64,000 nucleotides of DNA from Ganoderma boninense (lineage: Eukaryota > Basidiomycota > Agaricomycetes > Polyporales > Polyporaceae). Location: contig CM035305.1 of NCBI GenBank assembly GCA_002900995.3, forward strand, positions 4,138,467-4,202,466. The letters are read 5' to 3'. Numbering within the stretch: the first letter of the stretch is position 1; each line of letters begins with the position of its first letter. The position numbers were made by a program, and so were the translations under genes. Below the pieces are notes generated by a model. It was given only the letters and a program-made list of their open reading frames with translations, was not told where the DNA came from and did no database searches. This document shows, in pieces, positions 54,913 to 64,000 of this stretch.

Positions 54913-57786
54913 TCACCCTTCAATGAACTCCCTACGCACGTCCGCAAATGCGACTGAACCAACATCGAGCAATCCAAGTTGGGTCATACATGCACCCGTC
55001 TGACGGAACAGTGTCTCCAGTGCTGGGTGGGCCGGACGGCCTTGGGACTCTGCACAATATTGTTCATTAATCATCTTACACTAGGGCATGTCTCGTAATC
55101 CAAGGACTCACCGAGGATTGCTTGGTTAACTTCCGCGGCAAGGGAGTTGCGAGCAGCCTGTCCCGCGATCTCAGCAACCTCACCCCCTGCCGCGATGGGA
55201 TCGTCATAGGCAACAACTCCGAACGTACGCCGCAAGTGCGACCGCACACTCGGCTGGGTGTCATTCTTGTAGTCCGCCTCGAGTGTCTGACCATAGCTAA
55301 GTGCCGTATGGAGCGACGCACGAGCCGCCTCTGACAGGACAGCATGCGGTGATGGTGATAGGGGTGAAACAGTCGTCGGGGAGGTCATGGCCTGAGTGGA
55401 GGACTGCGAGGTGATAAGAATAGACGGAGAGGGGGCGAGTAGGGCCTCGGGCGACAGATCGTCCACATCCATCGCGCCCATTCCATCCAGCGTCCCCACT
55501 CCATCCTCCCCGTCGAGTGTAGGGAGCATAACCATCTTCGGTGTTGTACTCCTCGTGCGGTCGGCCTCCTTGACTCGGCGGAGCGCCTCCCCGGCCGCAA
55601 GAACGAGTTCTACGAATTTGCGGCAGCGAAGGTGAAAGAGTACGAGCCCTGCTTCGCGCTCGAGCACAGTGTGGTGGTGTACCTCGATAAGTGTCAATGC
55701 GGTGTCGATGTCTCCACGGACGATGGCGTTCGTGATCGATAGGCGTGTGTTAAGCTCGTGGTCGAAGCCGAATTCGCAGTCGCACGGCGGTCCAGGGGCA
55801 CTTGCAACAGAGGGAGCATCATCGACGGCCATCTTGACCTCGCCGTCCGGGAGATCCGCCTTGGAAGGGATACGAGTCTTGTCTGACACATTTGTCGAAC
55901 GATCTGCACACTGTTTCTGGAACGCACGTGCGGTACGTGCGTACCCATGGTGCGCGAGGTACGACAGCACAAGCTTCCGGAGGGGGGCACGAGCACCCTC
56001 GCCCTCGACGTTATCATCGATCGTGAGCTGGGAGTCGTTATCCACGATCTTTCGCTCTTCCTCCGGATTCCGAGGCCCAAGTCCCAGAAGGCTCCAGTCG
56101 ATGTGAGTTTTCATAATGTTCCCCCAGACAGTATCGCGCTGTGTGCGCACATGCTCCTCAATCGCGAACCGGAATGGCGAGCTTCCGAAATTGGCGCGAA
56201 TGGATTCATGTGTCTGCCTCATGCCGACGCAAGGGTAAATTTCTGTAGTCTTGCCCACATTCTCGAAGACAAGTCCTGGAATCGAAGTATCAACGAGGAA
56301 GACGACACATGCGTGTTACTGGACGTACCAAGAAAACCTCCATTCTTAGTGTAGAAGACCCTATTTAGGCTGAAGTCGATCCCGCAACCAATGACGTCTC
56401 CCGCTACGGACCATGTCTCAAATCATCGAGCAGAAATGGAAAGTTAGCCAACGTACTGTCAAAGATTGGGCCATATGCAGTTCCATCTTTGTGGCCAGGA
56501 AATGCCCACCCGTCGTCGGCATGGTATCCCCAGCTATTCTTTTCCCAGCCTGGGAGCCGAGACAGCCGCACATCAGGCGCAGAAAAGCTTCGGTGAAGTC
56601 AGCTACCCAGTCAAGCCGAGGTGATCTAGACATACCCAATACTGATCGGACTGTGGGAGAATATTAGTCTAGTCCCTGTGATGCGCTAATAACAAAGCGA
56701 CGCACCCCTTCGGACATTTATGCAGAATCTCAACCTCGTAATAATAAATGCCACAAGCAGGAGGAATAGGTTGGTTAGTCCGAGCTGCACTAGACTCCCG
56801 TTCACCCATGCAAGAAGGGCCAGTGAACGTTAGCTCCCGACCATCAAGCGATACGCTCAAGGAGGGAGTACGGTCCTGTTCGCTCCATCTCGTTGGTAGC
56901 ATCAATATGTTGTTGGTACTGAGCCTCGTAACTGCACCTCCTGCCGGTGGAGGGGTGGTGGTTGCAGCTAAGCTCTCATCATCACTGTCCCCGGCAGGGG
57001 TTACTTCGCGGCGAAGGTAAGGATAAGGGATAGCAGGAGCGGCACTAGTGCCTGTTCGTAGGTCGTGTCCAGAAGTCGAATAGGTTAGGTGACGAGAAGC
57101 AGTTGGAAGGACAGATGGTGCAGGCTCCGTGTGAAGCATATCTCGAAGAGCAGAATTGTCCAAATACGCCGGTCGTGGAAAGCCATAGGATGTATGGTGT
57201 CCAGGATGCGTCGGGGCCTGCGCGCGGTGGGCTACAGGGCTCGTTCCAAGAGCAGCCTGCGTACGGACTCCAGAACTCTGCCGTCGAGGGCGTACCGGAG
57301 ACGTTGAATGGGAGAGTATGGAGGGTTGCAAGCCTGATCACGAATCGGATTAGGGGATGGAGTGCCACGGATGACGCGAGGCTCGAACGCGGGCGGGGAA
57401 TTAGCTTGAGAAGGGCCAAATGGGCGACCTCTGGGAGCTGCAGTGATAGCAGCAGATGCATATGTGGCCGAGGTAGATCGCGTGGGTAGCGGGATACTCC
57501 GGCTGAGATTGAAGCTCGCTGACGTACCGGCACTGGGCACACGGGCTCGCGGGGCAGGGGAAGGACTGAATGACATGGGGATCACATTTTCGAGACTGCG
57601 AGTGACGGAGCTAGGGGGTATAGGTATGCTTGCTGAGCGGGACTGTCGAGCGGACATGTTGCAAGAGTCGCCAATGCTGATACGATTAGACAGTTGTCCT
57701 GAGAGGGATGAGAAGGTGAACTGAGGGCTCGGAAAGGATGTGGTGATCTTTGCGGAGCCCCAAGTCCCGGTGTAGACTCCACTCAA
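54913..57786 (-). CDS. RanBPM/Gid1-like subunit of the CTLH (GID) E3 ubiquitin ligase: SPRY-LisH-CTLH-CRA protein
   Basis: RanBP9/10 and yeast Gid1 (Vid30) are scaffold subunits of the CTLH/GID ubiquitin ligase. From the N-terminus: a low-complexity Ser/Pro region; a SPRY domain (ACGIYYYEVEILHKCPKG, PISIGFSAPDVRLSRLPGWE, KNSWGYHADDGWAFPGHKDG, GDVIGCGIDFSLNRVFYTKN); a LisH motif (LRKLVLSYLAHHGYARTARA); CTLH (NTRLSITNAIVRGDIDTALT, LVLFHLRCRKFVELVLAAG); and a CRA region (SLHTALSYGQTLEADYKN ... HPALETLFRQTGACMTQLGL). Resolved exons: 56706 upward, 56650-56636, 56587-56457, 56403-56329, 56275-55080, 55047-54913, with introns of 55, 48, 53, 53 and about 32 bases. The N-terminal junction near 57260-57320 is uncertain. 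The start may be 57786 (MSGVYTGTW) or a later Met at 57331. Confidence 0.88.
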
Positions 57787-58347
57787 GCCGCGAAGTAGAG
57801 CCTCTGGTGATCCAGAAGTCCCAAGAGCTGAGTTTTATGCTCTGAAAACTGCTGTAGGAGATAGCTATGGTATGAGCATTCGACAGCAAAGTGTCTGCCA
57901 GACGGACCTTGGAGAATGGTCGGACGGGGCGCCAGGGTCAGGGTGATGTCCGCCTACGTTTCCACCGGAAGGTAGCTGGTGTATTCCAGTGGAAAGCTCG
58001 AATCGTCAAGCAGAGTATGGTCGGGGACGGAGCGGACAGGGATGGGGGTGGCGGTTTGGAAGGAAGCGAGGTCTGGGGCTGGGTCGGGAAGTCGGAGCAA
58101 GTGACTGGGCACTCGTCCAGAAGCATGTGAGCTGCCGTCGAGCCCCCAAGTGACCTGTGCCAGTGACCGGTGACTGGTGACTGGTGACCAACATCCAGCG
58201 CCCATGGCCTTCAACGTACTCAGTCGTGGACGGGAATTCACTCGAATCTTAGTCCTTTCATTTCACTTCCTCGTTGATCTGGCCCCAACGGCTTCATGGA
58301 ACCAAATCAGTCGATAAATCGTGATACAGAGATGACAGCTGCAACGA
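57787..58347. other. Intergenic region, RanBPM-like promoter and NUP93 3' flank
   Basis: No gene seen. A small tandem repeat of GTGACTG/GTGACCG units lies at about 58160-58193. Both neighbours are on the minus strand, so this holds the upstream region of the RanBPM-like gene and the 3' end of NUP93. Confidence 0.55.
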
Positions 58348-61300
58348 TTACAAAGCAATCTCTACATCCAACCGTGCGAGATACGAATACACCTCCGGAG
58401 ACATCCTGTATTTGAGGTTTCCTGCAAATACGATCAGGGATCTGGACTTTTTGCGTAGCGATGCCAAAGTCTGTAAAGACCCCTTGTCAGTGGCCGTTTC
58501 CACATGCGCCACACAACAGACTTACTGATTGCCGCAGAACATCAGGCAGTGATGAGTTCTTCACCTTCTGGTGGACTGCAGCGAGGATGTCCATTGTGAG
58601 CGTCAGGAACGTCTGTAGGTTGCGCTGAAGCGCATCTGGCAATTCCCGGAACTCTTCCGCCCGTTTCGTGATCTTCGCGACGTCGCCGTCCATAGGCACA
58701 AGGTCGGTCGACTCCATAAGCTACGCACGGCGTGAGCTTCCCGCTGATCAGGGCGAAAAGGTCTGAACATTTACCTCGAGTGCCGTGTCGACCCTTCCAG
58801 CATCCTTCGCGTCCATCGCCTCTCGGACTCTCAGCAGTCTGATGACCGCGTCGCGTTCCTTGCCCACGGCCCTGTTCGTCCGTTCATAATGTCTGAGGAT
58901 GTCGGCTGCGGTCTTTTCAATTGCCCGCGCCTTCTCGTCCACACTTGGCTGTGCAATCGTGTTGCCCAACGAGTGCGCGAGTACGACGATGACAGTGCTA
59001 TAATCCCCCGCAAGGTTGTACAGCTTGATCGCCTCAGGAATCCGGTCCGCCTCAGAGGATGACTTAGCGGCGCGGACGAGGATATGGTCATTGTACTCGC
59101 GCAAGCCTTCAAGCTGAAGCAACGAGGCGCTTTGCTCAATTGCGCCGCTCTGTGGATATCATCAGTCTTGGAGGGTGAAGTGAAGCACAGCGGGACATAC
59201 AAAGCGTGTGCCATCTGGCCGAAAGCCTCCAACAAGCTCTTCCCAGGCCGCACCAGTGTTCGCCAGAACAATGATACGGCGGACGAGTTCCCAAGCGTTC
59301 TCAACCTGTTCCTTACCAATGCCCCCCGGTTGGTCTGCACTGAGGCACACGCAATATACGTACTGCAATGCCTCCCGCGCATCCATTCGCACAAATTGAC
59401 GAACGTATCGCCAGATGAGGGTGGACAGGCTGAGTGCAGGGGGTGATGTAGGTGAGAGCGTCACTTGAAGAGCAGTTAGTTGACAAGTAACCACTGGTCT
59501 CTAATGATGGCTTACGGGGTGTGACATCCGATGTTTCCGCTCTTGATGGCACACGGAGAAGACCATGGTATGCAAGGGCGATTGCAAGGTGGACGGCTTC
59601 GACCTCCGTCTCGTGGTGATCCCACAAAGCGGCAACAGCCTACGAGCCCCGTTAGACTTTGTTTAACTCGCTGATATACGTGCGAACTTACCCGCTCAAA
59701 CTGACCGCACATAAGCAGAACACCCGCCCAAATGCCCCTCTTCGCACCCTTCTGGCCTGCAACACCATCGAAATGTTGCTCGCCGTAGTTGAGCAGTACC
59801 TCAGCCAAGCCCCGCAGACCACCAAGCTCTTCCTCGTCCACCATGGAAAGCTGGAACCACAACCAATCCTCGGTCGTCACTGTGACCTGTGCGACGCTCC
59901 GGCGCGTGGGATCAATCTTGCCCATGAGCTTGTAGAGGGCAAGCTTGAATGGGTCAGCAGTAGAGGAGTGGAGCATATGCGCGTTGTACGCTGCGTGGAG
60001 TTGGTCGCGATGCGGCTTCGGCAGTCTTATTGGCTCTTAGTAAGCTCTGGCTAACACTATATGACAATCGAGGCTCACCGTCTATCGGGTGAATCGACCC
60101 ATGCCCGCAAGTGGCTCAAAAAGCTTGATTCGCGGTTCTCGATCGCAGTCTGGTAGCGTGTTGCCTCTTCAACCGCTTCCGCAGCATGTCCGGTGCGAAC
60201 CAGGTAGAACAACTTGGCCCATAGTGGCTGCCCTGCGACGAGCTCAATCTTATCCTCCCATGCCCCATTGTGATAATGCCTGACGAGCAGGTACGCTCTA
60301 ATTTTGTTCGCGACACTCGGATCACCACCAAGTCGCGCCTCCGTTGCCCGTGCTTGGATCGTACGTTGGACTACGTCGAAATACTGCTCCTCCAGCGCAT
60401 GCCTTGCACCCCTAGCGATCTGCTTGCGAAGTTCGACAGCCTCGCGAGATTCGGAATCGCCAAGGTACGCACGAGCGTGCTTGCGCTCCATAAGTGGCGT
60501 ATTGAGAATATGCGCGCCAGCATGTGACACCGGGGGGAGCTGAGGCTGCTCGCCAACAATTTTTGCAAGGACATGGAAGTTCTGCATGATTTGATTGAAT
60601 TTCTGGGGATTCTGCAAAGAGTACGTTAGACATGACACAGGAGACATGATAAGTACCAATGCCCACGTCTGTGGAGGCTGCAGCCGCCTGAAGTCCGTGA
60701 ATGATTGGAAAAGATGTCCCGCGTAACCTGGCTGAGTTTAGGTCGGAGATAACACGGTCATATGCCATCATCTTGCTCTGCATCTGGAGGTTCGGACTGG
60801 GACCAATGCTTGCCTGAAAAGATAATGATTAAGTCTGAGCCGTGCTGCTTTTGACTGACACAGGATTCTTCTCCAAGTACGGCGCTTGTCAGGACAATTA
60901 ATACATGGGATACTCACTGACAGTAGGCTCCTCCCGTGTGCACTTTTCTTGAGCTCGGTGACAGCCCTGTTCTCCCCACCCACCCGGGCGCCGAGCTGCT
61001 CAAAGACGCGTTTCTTGCGCGCCTCCCAGTCCCGTCGACCGCGATCTTCAAGCACTCGATAGAACTCCTCTTGAGTCTCTCTGCGGCCCTCCTCGATGGT
61101 AGAAATGAGATTCTGTTCATGGGCGTGACGAAGGTAGCCTGCGACATCGGTGTCCTGAAGGGCTTGGAGCGGGGAGAAGGTAGACTGGGCGTTGAGGTGA
61201 GCAATTGAGTTTGCGAGGGCGGAAGCATCTACGTGTGCCTGTGCAAGCAGATAGTTTCTGTGGGACATGGCAAGAAGGATTGCATATAGTCAACGTAAGG

Positions 61301-61492
61301 CCGACGCAGCAACGCATCGTGAACCTACGCGCGGCTGGTGTCTGCGGAAGTTCCTGGCTGTCTTGAAACAAGTCTGCGGGACTGGGCCTCGATCTGATCC
61401 AAGGAAAGGTTTACAGACGGCAAGTCCGGTCGGGAGAGGTGGGAGTTTAAGGCCTTTGAGGCGTTGAGGAGGGCAGAGAGGTCTGAGGCCAT
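58348..61492 (-). CDS. NIC96: Nucleoporin NUP93/NIC96
   Basis: This scaffold nucleoporin forms the inner ring of the nuclear pore and links the central channel proteins to the ring. The start MASDLSALLNASKALNSHL (ATG 61492-61490) is followed by a 71-base intron and an N-terminal coiled-coil part (NYLLAQAHVDASALANSIAH, TIEEGRRETQEEFYRVLED). The Nic96 alpha-helical domain follows: NPQKFNQIMQNFHVLAKIVG, GDPSVANKIRAYLLVRHYHN, GQPLWAKLFYLVRTGHAAEA, ALYKLMGKIDPTRRSV, TTEDWLWFQLSMVDEEELGG, YGEQHFDGVAGQKG, TLIWRYVRQFVRMDAREALQ, LQLEGLREYNDHILVRAAKS and PEAIKLYNLAGDYSTVIVVL. The end is GNLKYRMSPEVYSYLARLDV with TAA at 58350-58348. There are about nine exons. Borders near 60050 and 59460-59520 are not fully resolved. 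No stop breaks a coding exon, so it looks functional. Confidence 0.9.
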
Positions 61493-61762
61493 TGCGACAG
61501 ACTGTGCTCGAAGAGAGATGGAGTATCGCAAGGGGGCGTGGAGTGCGCGTGTGGGGTGGTGCCAGACGATGAGAGAGGGAGCGAGTGGCGGGGTACAACG
61601 ACGACGCCGCGTCCCTCAACTTGAAGCTCAAGCGCGAGTCTCAGTCCCAACGCGTCCGTCACGTGGCTAATATCCAAGGCGCCTCCTCATCCACGTCGCC
61701 ACTAGAACTCACCCTCATCCTCGACCGGCCTTCACTACCCTACCCCCTCCATACCGCCAGCC
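61493..61762. promoter_or_regulatory. Shared divergent promoter of NUP93 and SEC13
   Basis: The two start codons lie 270 bases apart on opposite strands. The region is GC-rich with no obvious TATA box. CT-rich stretches (near 61680-61750) lie just before the SEC13 start, as often at fungal start sites. Shared control is inferred from the spacing only. Confidence 0.6.
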
Positions 61763-63191
61763 ATGGTGAGATTCATGCCAGGCACAATGTCGGATCTTTG
61801 CTCATGCTTATTATAGCCGTCGGCAACCACAGGAGAGCTGGTCTCCATTGAGACGTCCCATGAGGACATGATCGTATGTTCTGCCTTCACGACTACCTTC
61901 AACCCAACCTCACAACCCAACCAGCACGATGCCCAACTCGATTACTACGGAAAACGCCTCGCAACCTGCTCCTCGGATAGGACGGTAAAGATATTCGATG
62001 TTGTCGACGGAGAGACCCAACACGCGAGTGGGCATACACTCAAGGGGTAAGTCCGTACATCACACAACCGTTCAAGTCGGCCCAAAATTTGCCCTTCTTA
62101 GCCATACTGGCCCAGTTTGGCAAGTCGCCTGGGCGCACCCCAAGTTTGGTCAAATCCTCGCGTCGTGTTCCTATGACGGCAAGGTCATCATCTGGAAGGA
62201 GCAGCCAGGACAAGGTTCCGGCGTGGGTGGGTGGACGAAGATCAAGGAGCACACTCTCCACAAAGCTTCTGGTGTGTGTCTATCACTACTTCCGCACAAA
62301 CTCGCTTTGACGCGGCGCCAGTCAATTCTGTTTCGTGGGCACCTCACGAACTGGGGGCCATCCTTGCATGTGCATCCTCTGACGGCACCATCTCTGTTCT
62401 TACTTTCAAAGGTATGACTCCCCCTTTTGCGTGGTTCTACCAGAATGCTGAATGGATGTGATTCTTTCCTTCTGGTGTTGTGCTGGATCCATCCTGAACT
62501 ATACATGGCTCTGGCTCAAACCCGACCAATTCCTCACGCCTCCTTCCATTGTCATCCTTGTTACACTCACCTGTATTCTTTGGACCAATCCCATCTGACC
62601 GCAGATGATGGAACCTGGGGCGCAGACGTGTTCGAAGGCCACGCTATTGGTTGCAACGCGGTTTCATGGGCACCCGCAGTTCAGCCTGGCTCGCTTCTCG
62701 TTCCTCAGCCTATGAACGCGGTCCCCGGTCAAGCCTCCACCACGGTGCATTCTGTGAAGCGATTTGCATCGGCTGGGTGCGACAACCTGGTCAAAATTTG
62801 GGGCTTCCGCGATGACACGCAAGTGTGGTTAGAGGAGGATGTGCTTGAAGGCCATCAGGACTGGGTGCGGGACGTTGCCTGGGCGCCCAACATCGGACTG
62901 CCCCGGTCGTATATTGCAACAGCGTCGCAAGACAAGACAGTTGTCATCTGGACGAAAGATTCGCCGACAGCGCCGTGGGCCAAGACTACGCTCGATCCGT
63001 CGTCGACGGGTGCGCCGGTCGCCCCCGGGGTTGTGCCTGCACCAGCAGGGAAATTCCCCGACGTGGTGTGGCGTGTGTCGTGGTCGCTGGCGGGAAACAT
63101 ACTGGCAGTGAGCTGCGGGGACGGCAAGGTGACCCTGTGGAAGGAGAATCTGAAGGGCGTGTGGGAATCTGTGAGCGACCTGAGTAGCTAG
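61763..63191 (+). CDS. SEC13: SEC13, WD40 protein of COPII coat and nuclear pore Y-complex
   Basis: Six exons: 61763-61765 (only the ATG), 61817-61873, 61925-62046, 62102-62271, 62322-62411 and 62605-63191, joined by GT-AG introns of 51, 51, 55, 50 and 193 bases. They give exactly 342 residues. The protein starts [20 protein letters not shown]. Six WD repeats are visible: [76 protein letters not shown] and [18 protein letters not shown]13 pairs with SEC31 in COPII vesicle cages and with NUP145C in the nuclear pore. It is usually essential and about 300-350 residues. The match over the full length makes the call firm. Confidence 0.95.
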
Positions 63192-63734
63192 GCGGGGGAC
63201 ATGTGTATGAGCGGACGAATTGTATTGCGTGACGGGCCGCTGTGTCCGGGGCTGTTGTAGGTTCACGCTGTGTGTTGCTGTAGCGTCGGAGGAGCAGCGT
63301 GCGGACGCGGTGCCATCTGGCGCAGATGGCCCGGGGGATGGTTAGGCACCACGCGGGCGCCTGTCGCAGGAGACGCCGGTGGTATTTACAGTGCCTTGCA
63401 TAATTGCGTGAACGCGCCGAAAAAATCCCCGCCAGCGCTTATACCCAGACCTGCCAAATCGGGTAGCCGGTCACGGTCACGAATGCGCTCCCCACCTCAG
63501 ATAGTATTACTTACTTTTGTAGTCTGCAGAGCCCGGAGACCTTCTCAAAAGTGACGGATTTAGTGTACAATAATATGCGTCAGATGCGGTTGTGTAGCAA
63601 GTCGGACTCGGAGGCCCGAGGACGAAAGTTGGCCCCGTGGCCGGTGGACTTATTAATTGGCAATTGTGCCCTATCGACGCCGCTGCTTTCGCCGTGCATT
63701 TCTGTCTGTGAACCTTGCACATCCACTTCACTAC
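63192..63734. other. Intergenic region between SEC13 and the transposase
   Basis: GC-rich SEC13 3' flank on the left; nothing coding seen. The left end of the Tc1/mariner element should lie here but no terminal repeat was fixed. Confidence 0.5.
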
Positions 63735-64000
63735 TATGACACCCGCTATCTCTGTCGACTTGAAGGAGCGAATTATCCATCTATATCTCTCTGAAAGATG
63801 GACCATGAAACAAGTTGCCGATACTCTGAACGTCTCGACCGGGCTCGTTTCAAAGGTCGTTACGACATACCGCACTCATGGCACTGTCGTTGATCCAACC
63901 AAGCGACGTACCGGACGTCCTCGCCCACATAGACGATGAAGATTGTCAATATCTCACGGCAATCCTCACCGCCAATCCCAACATGTACCTGGATGAAATT
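63735..64000 (+). pseudogene. Tc1/mariner-type transposase, N-terminal part, runs off the right edge
   Basis: From ATG 63735: MTPAISVDLKERIIHLYLSE, then MKQVADTLNVSTGLVSKVV, a helix-turn-helix of the homeodomain-like type, and PTKRRTGRPR, the GRPR-like hook between the two DNA-binding subdomains. The frame then meets a TGA at 63937. A shifted frame continues as VLAHIDDEDCQYLTAILTAN and PNMYLDEI, the second helix-turn-helix. So a one-base loss near 63915 breaks it, unless a sequence error is responsible. The DDE domain lies outside the window. Confidence 0.75.

Noticed and set aside
55669..56354. Plus-strand frames opposite the RanBPM-like gene
   Set aside because: Antisense shadows; the minus strand carries conserved LisH, CTLH and SPRY sequence with consistent introns.

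Overview
The window looks like a chromosome segment of a basidiomycete fungus, most likely an agaricomycete. The host genes carry many roughly 50-base GT-AG introns, and the repeats are typical of agaricomycetes: chromodomain Gypsy, Copia, DIRS-like tyrosine-recombinase elements, Helitrons, a PIF/Harbinger pair and a Tc1/mariner transposase. I could not narrow the species. All calls come from reading the sequence; no search was run.

Layout. Bases 1-53,550 are a nested graveyard of mobile elements. In order: the 5' end of an inverted Gypsy element that interrupts a Harbinger transposase (1-1435) and the partner Myb/SANT-like gene (1450-2705); a first copy of a segmental duplication holding Helitron ends, a small coiled-coil gene and a tyrosine recombinase (about 4128-8936); a Gypsy 3' end (8937-10258); a terminal-inverted-repeat element with long arms, an assembly gap (12638-12737) and an inserted Gypsy 5' end (10252-15989); a near-complete Copia element with target duplication (15990-21159); a Gypsy pol fragment (21183-22642); a second, inverted Copia element (22643-28278); degenerate host-type genes, namely an unknown protein, a protein kinase and a RecQ-type helicase (28527-33400); a Gypsy element truncated inside its reverse transcriptase (33453-36690); tRNA-derived repeat fragments (36691-37400); the second copy of the segmental duplication (about 39225-45475), which runs into a DIRS-like retrotransposon (44166-49441); and a broken Helitron N-terminal half (49880-53390).

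Bases 54,900-63,200 are ordinary conserved genes: a RanBPM/Gid1-type subunit of the CTLH (GID) ubiquitin ligase, a NUP93/NIC96 nucleoporin, and SEC13 (COPII coat and nuclear pore Y-complex). NUP93 and SEC13 are head to head across about 270 bases. A Tc1/mariner transposase begins at 63735 and runs off the window.

The most unusual item is a family of three 248-249 base elements with TG...CA ends. One copy has a clear 5-base target duplication. Each contains a complete tRNA-Cys(GCA)-like gene with A box, B box and an immediate T4 terminator. This looks like a solo LTR of a miniature retrotransposon that carries a Pol III tRNA unit. A Copia LTR sits inside one copy and another copy sits inside a Copia element, so the two families were active over the same period. 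No element in the window is fully intact; nearly every transposon frame has a visible stop, frameshift, deletion or insertion.
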